Source of the DNA: Neobacillus niacini
GTDB lineage: Bacteria; Bacillota; Bacilli; Bacillales; Cytobacillaceae
Assembly (NCBI RefSeq): GCF_023715785.1
Contig: NZ_JAMBOX010000005.1
Location: 62,001-126,000, forward strand
Length of the DNA stretch: 64,000 nt
Direction: 5' to 3'
The translations under genes and the position numbers were made by a program. Below, in pieces: positions 16,604-26,189 of the stretch (its first letter is position 1; each line of letters begins with the position of its first letter). Below the pieces are notes generated by a model. It was given only the letters and a program-made list of their open reading frames with translations, was not told where the DNA came from and ran no database searches.

Positions 16604-17503
16604 ATGAATTTTACTTTGTTTTTTGGGCTATTAATTTTATCTCAGCAAGTAAGTATGCCAAGTAATTTAGTTATCACTAATAACGGGTACCCAATCTCAG
16701 TTGTAAATCGTACTGACTTTTCGATAAATTATCCTGTATTACCCATTATTAATACGGAAAAGTTAATAAAATTTATAGACGAAATTGAACAACAAGTTAC
16801 TAAAGAACCTAAAAATGCCGTAATTGATGAGTACGGAAATATCATACAAGAACAAGTAGGTTACCGATTAAATCGCCAAATTTTCACAAATAAAATTATG
16901 TCTTATTATTTTGATAATAATTCATCAGAATTGGAAATCCCCTTACAAACAATTTATCCAACTGTTGATAGTGAACTACTTGGAAATATTCGAAGTGAAA
17001 AAATTGGAGAATATATGACATCCTTTATTAATAAAAGAGTAGAAAGAAACAATAATATTCATCTTGCTGCAAAAGCTATTAATAATTACGTACTTTTTCC
17101 AGGTGAAATATTCTCCTTTAATAAAGTGGTTGGTGAAAGAACAGCAGGGAAAGGATATATGCCTTCTACAGTAATCATTAAAGGGGAGTTTTCAGAAGAC
17201 TTAGGTGGTGGAATTTGTCAAGTATCATCAACCCTTTTTAATGCTATCGATAATGCTGGTTTAAAAGTTATTAAGCGTTACTCACATAGTAGAGAGGTTT
17301 CATACGTTCCACCAAGGCGGGATGCCACTGTTAGTTGGAATGGACCTGATTTAGTCTTTAAAAATGAATACAATCAACCTATACTAATTCAAGCTAAAAC
17401 ATTAGAGAATCGATTATTAATTGAGATTTATTCTTCTGATGTAATTACTTATACCCCTAAGAGTGTTCCATACCTTCCTTATGAACAACATCGCCCAAAG
17501 TAA
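16604..17503 (+). CDS. VanW family protein (YoaR-like)
   Basis: 299 residues. The N-terminus (MNFTLFFGLLILSQQ) looks like a short signal peptide or anchor. The middle resembles the peptidoglycan-binding region often preceding VanW. The C-terminal VanW domain is clear from about 155 to 285: PGEIFSFNKVVGERTAGKGY, then EDLGGGICQVSSTLFNA. VanW proteins are cell-envelope proteins of uncertain function. GATGGGGG lies upstream of the start. It stands alone between terminators, with AT-rich codon use. Confidence 0.85.
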   Translation: MNFTLFFGLLILSQQVSMPSNLVITNNGYPISVVNRTDFSINYPVLPIINTEKLIKFIDEIEQQVTKEPKNAVIDEYGNIIQEQVGYRLNRQIFTNKIMSYYFDNNSSELEIPLQTIYPTVDSELLGNIRSEKIGEYMTSFINKRVERNNNIHLAAKAINNYVLFPGEIFSFNKVVGERTAGKGYMPSTVIIKGEFSEDLGGGICQVSSTLFNAIDNAGLKVIKRYSHSREVSYVPPRRDATVSWNGPDLVFKNEYNQPILIQAKTLENRLLIEIYSSDVITYTPKSVPYLPYEQHRPK

Positions 17504-17649
17504 AGCTATACTTGGGGCTTTTTCTTTTAGGGAATTAACGGATAAGACCACTGAGTTAGGCTTCGATTCACCTCATTACATTCCTTGCAAAAACAGGAAT
17601 AAGAAGGTGGGCAGGACACAAACTATGCGTAAAAAGGAGGGTGTATATC

Positions 17650-17793
17650 ATGGATGAAAAGAGTTTAACACAGAACGCCAGTAATACTTTACGTACGAAT
17701 AAACAGAAAACTTCAGATAGAATAGCAAGCATTGATGAGTTGAAAAGAGAGCATGAACCAGAGTATGTCTTTTTATATTGGGATGAATCGTGA
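17650..17793 (+). CDS. Small hypothetical protein
   Basis: 47 residues (MDEKSLTQNASNTLRTNKQK start, EYVFLYWDES end), preceded by AAGGAGGG 8 bases before the ATG. Hydrophilic with an aromatic end. Not recognised. Followed by a hairpin at 17834-17859. Confidence 0.55.
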   Translation: MDEKSLTQNASNTLRTNKQKTSDRIASIDELKREHEPEYVFLYWDES

Positions 17794-17833
17794 TAAGAAC
17801 TTAAGAAGAGAAGATAAAATGGCACCAAAATAT

Positions 17834-17859
17834 AGCAATTCTCCTTATTGAGAATTGCT
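17834..17859 (+). terminator. Possible terminator hairpin
   Basis: Perfect 10-bp stem AGCAATTCTC/GAGAATTGCT with a 6-base loop, but only a weak T run (TTCAAT) follows. Confidence 0.45.
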
Positions 17860-17898
17860 TTCAATCCACCATAATTAGAAAACCAGTCGCTCAAATTA

Positions 17899-18075
17899 TT
17901 ATTTAAGATCAGATAATTTTTCGCCAGTCAGTATCTCGAATAGTTCTGCTTAATGGTTCTTATCTAATTGAACATATTTGCTTTCAGCATCAATTACAAG
18001 TTCTACCTTGTCGTTATTTGGACTTATTCAAAGTTCATACAACGCAACTTTTGTTTCTATTTCCGGATTTTCATA
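17899..18075 (-). pseudogene. Decayed gene remnant with in-frame stops
   Basis: One minus-strand frame gives coding-like sequence broken by a TGA and a TAA: YENPEIETKVALYEL, stop, ISPNNDKVELVIDAESKYVQ, LDKNH, stop, AELFEILTGEKLSDLK, stop. The last stop is at 17899. It looks like the C-terminus of a lost protein. Not recognised. The rest of 17794-18196 shows no gene. Confidence 0.4.
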
Positions 18076-18196
18076 TTTATTTCAGCAGCAATGATGGAAT
18101 GTGGATAATGCTCTTTCCGTTGGGCAAAATAGGTTGGGGAGCGATGCTAACAAAGGTTTGCATCTGGTCTCCTATCTTAATTAGGGAGTGAAATAT

Positions 18197-18490
18197 ATGG
18201 CTAAAAATAACGAACGCAATCGATTTGGTGGAAATGAAGACAGTAATGCTATGAACCAAGCTGGGAACAATGCAACTAATCAAAATGGTAGTGATGTCGG
18301 TGAGGCGGTAGGTACTATTGGTGGTGGTGCGGCAGGTGCTGCGTTAGGTTCTGTTTTTGGACCTCTTGGCACTGTAGCTGGCGGCCTAGCGGGTGGCGCG
18401 CTTGGTAACCAAGTGGGCGAGGAAGCTGGCGGAAACAACAATGCTTCCGCTAACAATCGTAATAATAACCAAGGTTCTCAGAACGATTAA
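18197..18490 (+). CDS. Glycine-zipper protein
   Basis: 97 residues from the ATG at 18197 with GGGAG upstream. Ends are Asn-rich and polar. The centre (about 38-78) is a Gly/Ala zipper with GxxxG repeats: TIGGGAAGAALGSVFGPLG, then TVAGGLAGGALGNQVGEEA. Such segments pack as membrane-inserted helices. Similar small proteins occur in Bacillaceae as uncharacterised or spore-related proteins. It is followed by a terminator, so it is monocistronic. Confidence 0.7.
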   Translation: MAKNNERNRFGGNEDSNAMNQAGNNATNQNGSDVGEAVGTIGGGAAGAALGSVFGPLGTVAGGLAGGALGNQVGEEAGGNNNASANNRNNNQGSQND

Positions 18491-18497
18491 GAAAAAA

Positions 18498-18530
18498 GGG
18501 CTTGAGGATTTCCTCAGCCCTAAATTTATT
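18498..18530 (+). terminator. Intrinsic terminator after glycine-zipper gene
   Basis: GGGCTTGAGGA/TCCTCAGCCC stem, then TAAATTTATTT. Confidence 0.7.
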
Positions 18531-18683
18531 TATGAAACAAATTGGTTTTTACAACCTCTTTCGTAGCTGCACTCAAGTTGATGGCTTATCTGTGCTTGGC
18601 GAAAATTTTTCAGCATATAGCCTTCCCGTCTACACTGAATTGGACTTTCTTTTCCCAGTGGAGTTTTTTTTTCGATTATTTGA

Positions 18684-18721
18684 AAATAAAAAAGACATAC
18701 CCCATAAAAGGAGTATGTCTT
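18684..18721 (-). terminator. Terminator of cold-shock gene
   Basis: AGACATAC/GTATGTCT stem, followed on the minus strand by TTTTTTATTTTC, 13 bases after the csp stop. Confidence 0.8.
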
Positions 18722-18733
18722 CATATTTGGTAA

Positions 18734-18934
18734 TTATGCTTTACGGACGTTAGCAGCTTGTGCTCCACGTTGACCTTGCTCAACGTCGAAAGTCACAGAT
18801 TGGCCTTCTTCAAGTGATTTGAAACCTTCGCCTTGGATAGCTGAGAAATGAACGAAAACATCTTCTCCACCTTCGCGCTCGATGAATCCGAATCCTTTTT
18901 CTGCATTAAACCATTTTACTTTACCTTTTTCCAC
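18734..18934 (-). CDS. Cold-shock protein (CspA family)
   Basis: 66 residues with a GTG start and AGGAGG site 9 bases upstream. RNP1 (KGFGFI, 13-18) and RNP2 (VFVHF, 26-30) single-strand nucleic-acid binding motifs are present. It is the usual 65-67 residue size. Csp proteins act as RNA chaperones at low temperature. A spacer of about 190 bases separates it from the carD stop and could hold the long leader typical of csp mRNAs. Which B. subtilis paralogue (CspB/C/D) it matches cannot be said. Confidence 0.93.
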   Translation of the reverse strand: MEKGKVKWFNAEKGFGFIEREGGEDVFVHFSAIQGEGFKSLEEGQSVTFDVEQGQRGAQAANVRKA

Positions 18935-19127
18935 TTTTGTTGCCTCCTAGTGTGTATGACACACAATGTTAATACTATCCTTGATCTCAGTATCGCAAAG
19001 ACGAAAAGTTAAACTTATACTATTCTTTACACTGAACAAAAATAATTCTAATTTAGAATACCACTTTTTCAAAATAATTACAAGCCTACTTTAGTGTTTT
19101 TTAAAAAAATAGCTAATGGAACTGCAT

Positions 19128-19604
19128 TTAAACGACTTTTTTGTTCAACATATCTGTGGCCTGATTTTCAGTTAACCCTTTAATGAACCCTAATTCACTG
19201 ATGAAAATCTTTCGTGCACTCTCCAGCAGCTGCTTTTCACTTTGATTAAGTGACTTCTTTTTATTTATGCGCATTAGGTCCCGTACCACTTCAGCACACT
19301 CTTGAATATCGCCCGTTTTAAATTTTTCCAGGTTTATTTTGTACCTTTCTTTCATGGAAAGATTGGTATCGGTTTGCCCATAATAAAAATTATGCAATAC
19401 CTTTTCAAGCGTAACATTATCCGATACTAAACGAATCCGTGATTTTTTTTCCTTACCAATAGGAACCATGACTTCCATTTTACTGCTAGGAATATTAATC
19501 ACATAATACTGTTGTTTCTCACCTAAGATTTCCTTTTCTTCAATAGCCTCAATCACTCCGGCTCCCTGCATCGGATAAACAATGAAATCGCCAACTTGAA
19601 ACAA
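19128..19604 (-). CDS. CarD family transcriptional regulator (YdeB-like)
   Basis: 158 residues, TTG start supported by GGAGGT 7 bases before it. The N-terminal RNA-polymerase interaction domain is clear (FQVGDFIVYPMQGAGVIEAI, then YYVINIP, then MEVMVPI). The C-terminal helical DNA-binding part follows (SMKERYKINLEKFKTGDI onward). CarD proteins bind RNAP beta and stabilise open complexes, especially at rRNA promoters. It is a single gene with its own upstream region. Confidence 0.9.
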   Translation of the reverse strand: MFQVGDFIVYPMQGAGVIEAIEEKEILGEKQQYYVINIPSSKMEVMVPIGKEKKSRIRLVSDNVTLEKVLHNFYYGQTDTNLSMKERYKINLEKFKTGDIQECAEVVRDLMRINKKKSLNQSEKQLLESARKIFISELGFIKGLTENQATDMLNKKVV

Positions 19605-19795
19605 CTACAGCACCTCCAAATTTAATACCTGTTTAATTGTATCACACATGGCTATTTTTATCAAATTTTTTATTTTAACACGAATTATCATGGAGAGTCA
19701 ATATTTTTCTTTTCTAGAAAAATATATTTTTTTCCTGTTTATTTTCTAAACGATATTGCAAGCTTAATGAAGCATTTTTGGTAATCTGTCAAATG

Positions 19796-19823
19796 AAAAA
19801 AGCGTATTTCTTTGGAAACACGC
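19796..19823 (-). terminator. Terminator of HAD-family gene
   Basis: GCGTATTTC/GAAACACGC stem with one G-U pair, followed on the minus strand by CTTTTTT. Confidence 0.65.
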
Positions 19824-19876
19824 CAAGTTTAGTCAAAGTACTTTTCTCTTTTAAAGATTTCGAGCGAGTATCATTG

Positions 19877-20674
19877 TTAAATGTTTAATAAGTGGCGGAC
19901 TGCATAAGAAAACCCATTTTCATCATTTGTCTTCGTAATCATATCCGCTTCCTGCTGAATCCAGAAAGGGGCGTTACCCATTGCTACAGAGGTAGTGGCC
20001 ACTTTGAATTGATCAAGGTCATTTCCCCCGTCACCAAATGCAAAAATCTCATCAAATTTTTGGTTCACCAACTCTTGGTACCGCAGCAAAGCGGCTCCTT
20101 TATTCGCATCGATCGAGGTAAACTCCACATTATTCGGATGCGAAGAAGCCATTGACATATCAAATTTTCCCTCGACGGCTTTTTTTACTTGATCAATTTT
20201 CTCTTGCTGATCCACTCGTGATACAGCCATGACTTTATAAATTTTTAGATTTTCTTTTTCAAGGATTTGATCGTAATCATAATTTCGGAAGATCGGTGAG
20301 ATTTCTTCAGGACTTTTATCTTGAATCTCGGGATTTCGGCATGGAAAGCCGCCCTGATTGGTGTAGACCATGATCCATACACCGATTTCCTTTAAAATTG
20401 GCATCAAATCTTTATAGATGGAAATCGGCAAAGAGGCTTCGTACAGGACATCTCTTGTTTTCGAATATAGAACCGTTCCATTAATACTAATAACTGGGAG
20501 TTCCAGCCGGCGCACGGCATCAAATTTAATGACATCTTCATAAGCCCGGCCCGTATTGATAATAAGGCTATGCCCTTGTTGATGCAAGTCCTGTAAAACC
20601 ATGAAATTCTCTTCCGTTATTTCATGGTTTGAATTCAGTAACGTACCGTCTAAATCAATTGAAAAACATTTCAT
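19877..20674 (-). CDS. Cof-type HAD-family phosphatase
   Basis: 265 residues from the ATG at 20674. This start puts motif I (DLDGTLLNS, nucleophile Asp) at residues 7-15, the usual position, and AAAGGGA precedes it. The later Lys (VDQQEK region) and motif IV (FGDGGNDLDQ) complete the Cof-type IIB HAD set. These enzymes dephosphorylate sugar phosphates, FMN or pyridoxal phosphate, usually with broad specificity. Substrate unknown. Confidence 0.9.
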   Translation of the reverse strand: MKCFSIDLDGTLLNSNHEITEENFMVLQDLHQQGHSLIINTGRAYEDVIKFDAVRRLELPVISINGTVLYSKTRDVLYEASLPISIYKDLMPILKEIGVWIMVYTNQGGFPCRNPEIQDKSPEEISPIFRNYDYDQILEKENLKIYKVMAVSRVDQQEKIDQVKKAVEGKFDMSMASSHPNNVEFTSIDANKGAALLRYQELVNQKFDEIFAFGDGGNDLDQFKVATTSVAMGNAPFWIQQEADMITKTNDENGFSYAVRHLLNI

Positions 20675-20779
20675 TTTATTAGTCCCTTTCTCTTTTTGCA
20701 AGATAAAAAAAGCATACCCTTTTGCTAGAGTACACTTCAAGAGTTTATGTTTATATATGTTCTACAAATATCGATTCAT

Positions 20780-21247
20780 TCATTTTACTTTTGCAACTCC
20801 TAATGCAAAATGGCTCCAAAGTATTTCTTCTATTAAATCAACTTGCGATTCTTTACAATCAACAATTAAGATTACTTCCGAGCGTTTTCCATTTAAAACT
20901 CTTTTCTTTTTCTTTATAACCAATTCCATGAAAAGCCGAATCGCAAATCCTAAAACAAACCCAACAAAGGCACCTATCAGTCCCCAATAAATGGGTCCCC
21001 AGGCTAATGTAAACCCAATACTTGCTCCAATAACTGAAAAAGCAGTTGCAAGCCCCATTCCAATATCAATCAGGCTTGTTCCATCTGAGCGATGAAGATT
21101 ATCAATGATTTTACGGTCTTCTGCTCTATTATCCAAAGGGATAGCAAAAATACTTTCTTTTTTTATTCCTCTTTTTTCTAAAGTTGAAATGGCCATTTCT
21201 AAAAATCCAGTGGTTTCAAATGTTGAAAATAGCTGCACATCGATCAC
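20780..21247 (-). CDS. Small membrane protein, function unknown
   Basis: 155 residues. A soluble N-terminal part (1-62) with an alternating beta/alpha look (VQLFSTFETTGFLEMAISTL) is followed by two hydrophobic Gly/Ala-rich membrane segments (about 66-108) and a basic, then acidic, tail. Its ATG overlaps the TGA of the upstream membrane protein by 4 bases, so they are cotranslated and may interact. The N-terminal part recalls general-stress YflT-like domains, but I do not assign it. Confidence 0.6.
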   Translation of the reverse strand: MIDVQLFSTFETTGFLEMAISTLEKRGIKKESIFAIPLDNRAEDRKIIDNLHRSDGTSLIDIGMGLATAFSVIGASIGFTLAWGPIYWGLIGAFVGFVLGFAIRLFMELVIKKKKRVLNGKRSEVILIVDCKESQVDLIEEILWSHFALGVAKVK

Positions 21248-22032
21248 TTCACTTTTTGTCCTTTTAGTATTTTGAAACCCTCCGATTGATAATTCTTGGT
21301 TAAGTGGGACCTTAACTCTTTCTCGAAAAGTTTGTTATTCTCAACCGTATTAATATAAGAATCATATATAGCAAACCCATAATGCGAAGGGAGAAAAAGG
21401 AGCCATTCAGGCTCTAAAACAGAGGTTGCTTCTTTGATTTTACCTAAAAACAAGAGTACGACCGCCTCCTGAACATGCGAATAGTAAAAAAACACCACTA
21501 ACCATATGATGACAAATACAGCGGTTAAAATCCTATGTATATATAGTTGTCCTAGACCAGGCACGAACAAAGACCACATGACTGAAATGACGGGATTTCG
21601 TTTATCTAGGTAGTTAATCTCTAATGTTCCTAATGAAAATGTATTAAAACGGTGTTCCTCTCGCTCGGCTAAAAGATAGACCTTGTTCATATCAACTGTT
21701 GTACGATAACTGTCCCAAATACCGAAAAGGTAAACAGGGATATACATAAGAAGCCAGCTTGTATCTATTACCTCTTTTGCCCTGTCAATATTCCCTTGAA
21801 AGGAATAAATCATGGCTGAATTAACATGGGCTTTAATATTAACGAAAACTTCCCAAATAAATAATGCATATCCTCTAAGATATTTAGATAAAAGCATGTG
21901 CCCGAATCCTGGAAACGCTGCGGACCACCAAGCAATAATATAAGGATTTCTCAAATGCAGTTGTGTAGTTCCTAAAATACTAACATGGGCTTTATACCTT
22001 CTGGCGGTGTTGTCGTTTGTGTAGTTATTCAT
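21244..22032 (-). CDS. Membrane protein with duplicated TM2-like halves, function unknown
   Basis: 262 residues from the ATG at 22032 (AGGTGA upstream; an ATG seven codons earlier is possible). It has two homologous halves of about 95 residues. Each begins NPxI...WS...PGxG, contains two membrane segments and a WLL motif, and ends DSYxxTVxxNK (first half DSYRTTVDMNK, second DSYINTVENNK). The NPxxA...PGxG start is like TM2-type domains. It overlaps the 155-residue membrane protein gene by 4 bases. No function known. Confidence 0.65.
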   Translation of the reverse strand: MNNYTNDNTARRYKAHVSILGTTQLHLRNPYIIAWWSAAFPGFGHMLLSKYLRGYALFIWEVFVNIKAHVNSAMIYSFQGNIDRAKEVIDTSWLLMYIPVYLFGIWDSYRTTVDMNKVYLLAEREEHRFNTFSLGTLEINYLDKRNPVISVMWSLFVPGLGQLYIHRILTAVFVIIWLVVFFYYSHVQEAVVLLFLGKIKEATSVLEPEWLLFLPSHYGFAIYDSYINTVENNKLFEKELRSHLTKNYQSEGFKILKGQKVK

Positions 22033-22187
22033 AAATTCACCTACAGGAACCATTTATAATAGGTTTCCAAATTTAGGATATATTTATTCCCATCTGCCAT
22101 TTAGGTAATAAAATGCCAGCAAAATAAGGCTGACCCAATGGGATGTTCTCTTCATTCAAAACCTTTAGTCATCTATATGATTGAAAC

Positions 22188-22220
22188 AAAAAACCCTTAG
22201 AAATTAATCTAAGGATTTTT
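22188..22220 (-). terminator. Terminator of SDR gene
   Basis: CCTTAGA/TCTAAGG stem, then GGTTTTTTGTTT on the minus strand, 21 bases after the SDR stop. Confidence 0.8.
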
Positions 22221-22241
22221 GCTACTAGAACAAAATTAACA

Positions 22242-23009
22242 TTAATTAAAAATATCCCGCTTAGTAAACATCGAGCTGGCAAACCGCCACATGACCTTCG
22301 GTTTGGTCAACCACTGGATTTTTGCATCATTGTCCTGGTTTTCAAGCACTTTCTCGGCAAGGAATTTCGTGACCGGTTCGACCTTGTCACCCAAGATGTT
22401 GAAAATCTTCCGATTGTGGTCATCAAGCGATTTTCGTAAAAAATCTGTGGCGACCATCCCGGGACTTAGCGTACCGACTTTTATATTTGTCTGCTTGGCC
22501 TCAATTGCCAAAGAGCGGGTAAAATAGCTGACGGCACTTTTTGACGTTCCATACAACGTCATCTTTTCGCGCATCATACCATTGCTGCCAAAGCCCTCCA
22601 TGTTAAAAATCTGGCCATAGCCCTGTTTTAACATATGATTAAACGCTACATGGCAGCCATTCATGACACCTTTAAGATTGGTATGAATAACCTGATCGTA
22701 CGCCTCTTTGTCCAATTCCCAAAAGAACTTTCGCTCCTGGTCAATTCCGGCATTATTAATCCAAATATCAATCGTACGGAACTTTTGCTCGGCGTAATTC
22801 CATAATTGCTCCAATTCATCCCGTTTGGCGGCCGTTCCTGCAAACCCTTCCACTGTACCTGAAATAATCTTTCTAAGACTATCCAATGCAGTATCAACAC
22901 TTTCCTGTGATTGTCCATTGATCATGACCCGACATCCTGTCAATAAAAATTCCCGAGCTAATCCATAGCCAATACCTCTAGTGCTCCCAGTAATGACAAC
23001 ATGCTTCAT
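22242..23009 (-). CDS. Short-chain dehydrogenase/reductase
   Basis: 255 residues from the ATG at 23009, which places the NAD(P) motif TGSTRGIG at residues 7-14 as usual; longer in-frame starts up to 23072 exist. NNAG follows the central strand and the catalytic YGTSK (YxxxK) is present, with Ser in the FGSNG segment. Hence an active SDR oxidoreductase. Substrate not predictable. It is a single gene between a terminator and the convergent end of sufS. Confidence 0.88.
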   Translation of the reverse strand: MKHVVITGSTRGIGYGLAREFLLTGCRVMINGQSQESVDTALDSLRKIISGTVEGFAGTAAKRDELEQLWNYAEQKFRTIDIWINNAGIDQERKFFWELDKEAYDQVIHTNLKGVMNGCHVAFNHMLKQGYGQIFNMEGFGSNGMMREKMTLYGTSKSAVSYFTRSLAIEAKQTNIKVGTLSPGMVATDFLRKSLDDHNRKIFNILGDKVEPVTKFLAEKVLENQDNDAKIQWLTKPKVMWRFASSMFTKRDIFN

Positions 23010-23150
23010 GTGCTTGCCAACTCCATTTCCATGAAAAAAATCGATTACCTTCATTATAAAACTTTTTTTCAATGGACAAATGCTGCTGGCAAGCGTTAAA
23101 TATTTAGATTTCGTGAACTTTTATCAAAAGATCTTAGACGTGTTGCTGCA

Positions 23151-24389
<1,239 letters not shown>

Positions 24390-24457
24390 TTATGCTCCTT
24401 TCACTCAATAATTTTATTTTGACAGCGAAAAAGGTATAATACAAATATAATTATTTT

Positions 24458-24483
24458 TATAATAGTATAACTAAAGTATTATA
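24458..24483. promoter_or_regulatory. LysR-type inverted repeat between sufS-like and LysR genes
   Basis: TATAATA and TATTATA inverted repeats with a 12-base centre lie 14 bases before the LysR start. The arrangement suits an autoregulatory LysR box controlling both divergent genes. AT-rich surroundings weaken the call. Confidence 0.45.
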
Positions 24484-24496
24484 GGTGTGATATTTT

Positions 24497-25303
24497 ATGA
24501 ATACCCATCATTTATCTGTTTTTAAGAGAGTTATGGAAATGGGGAATATTAGCCAAGTAGCAAAAGAAATCCATGTCAGCCAACCAGCGATCTCAATGAT
24601 GCTAAAACGGCTTGAACAGGATGTAGGCGTCCACTTATATACCGTAGTTGGGAGAAATATTGCAGCCACAGACGGTGGTTTGACCTTACTGGAATATGCT
24701 GAGACAATCCTGTCTTTAGAGGCGCAAGTATATCGAGCAATGGAGGAGTTTCAGGAAGGCAGCCGGGGGAGAATTGTTGTCGGTACTTCGCAAGTATTGG
24801 GGACCTATTTATTACCCAAAATGATCCTTTCCTTTAATCAAAGTCATTCCAATATTACTGTCGATTTGGAAATTAGAGAAGATCAGGACATTGAAGGTTT
24901 AGTTAAAACCGGGAATATTGATATCGGGATCACCTTAACGCCTCCGGTGGATCATTTTTCACTAAGAGTAAGTAAAATTTCCGAAGATCGATTAATAGGA
25001 GTACAGCCTCCATTTCCGATCGATTCAAAAACTATATTTATCTCTTCTGACATTCCTTATTTAATAGATAAGCTGGAGACAAAGATACTGTTTTCAACGG
25101 AGGCAGTAAAGCAGTTTGTTATCAAAGGAATGGGATATGGCGTCGTCTTAAAATCTGCGGTGGAGTTGGAGCTTTCTTGTGGCATGTTAAAGTATTGGGA
25201 TGGATATGAAGCAAACTCAATGATAACCAATGTGATAACACGCCCAGCGGAACGTCTTTCGAAAAGTGTATGGTTTTTTTTGTATCATTTAACTGAAAAT
25301 TAA
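24497..25303 (+). CDS. LysR family transcriptional regulator
   Basis: 268 residues. N-terminal winged helix-turn-helix: SVFKRVMEMGNISQVAKEIH, then VSQPAISMMLKRLEQDVG. The effector-binding domain follows (RGRIVVGTSQVLGTYLLP from about 90), shorter than the usual 290-300 residue family. It diverges from sufS, so it probably controls that gene, perhaps responding to a sulfur metabolite as CysL-type regulators do; that is inference. Confidence 0.9.
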   Translation: MNTHHLSVFKRVMEMGNISQVAKEIHVSQPAISMMLKRLEQDVGVHLYTVVGRNIAATDGGLTLLEYAETILSLEAQVYRAMEEFQEGSRGRIVVGTSQVLGTYLLPKMILSFNQSHSNITVDLEIREDQDIEGLVKTGNIDIGITLTPPVDHFSLRVSKISEDRLIGVQPPFPIDSKTIFISSDIPYLIDKLETKILFSTEAVKQFVIKGMGYGVVLKSAVELELSCGMLKYWDGYEANSMITNVITRPAERLSKSVWFFLYHLTEN

Positions 25304-25342
25304 TATTTGTCCCGTATTTTCGGTGTTTTTTTCAAAAAAAAT

Positions 25343-25380
25343 AGCCTAGCTCCGTATGGAACTCAGGCTTATTTTAAGTT
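25343..25380 (+). terminator. Possible terminator of LysR gene
   Basis: Imperfect stem AGCCTAGCTCC / GGAACTCAGGCT with a GTAT loop, followed by TATTTTAAG. Confidence 0.5.
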
Positions 25381-25490
25381 TGTGCGAAATATGATTGCTT
25401 TCGATTTAGCTACAATTTCTTGTTTATCATTATAAATCGAACACTATGCTTAATATTAGTATTTGATATAATTATCTGCCCTTTAAAAAC

Positions 25491-26179
<689 letters not shown>

Positions 26180-26189
26180 AATAAATCAA

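Noticed and set aside
17463..17657. Plus-strand 64-codon ORF
   Set aside because: Overlaps the VanW-like 3' end out of frame with no RBS; a better small ORF with RBS starts at 17650.
17899..18075. Second selenoprotein (in-frame TGA)
   Set aside because: A TAA is also in frame, no active-site motif and no start; treated as a decayed gene.
18502..18753. Overlapping ORFs on both strands between the glycine-zipper and csp genes
   Set aside because: No RBS, overlap a terminator and the csp 3' end; composition not protein-like.
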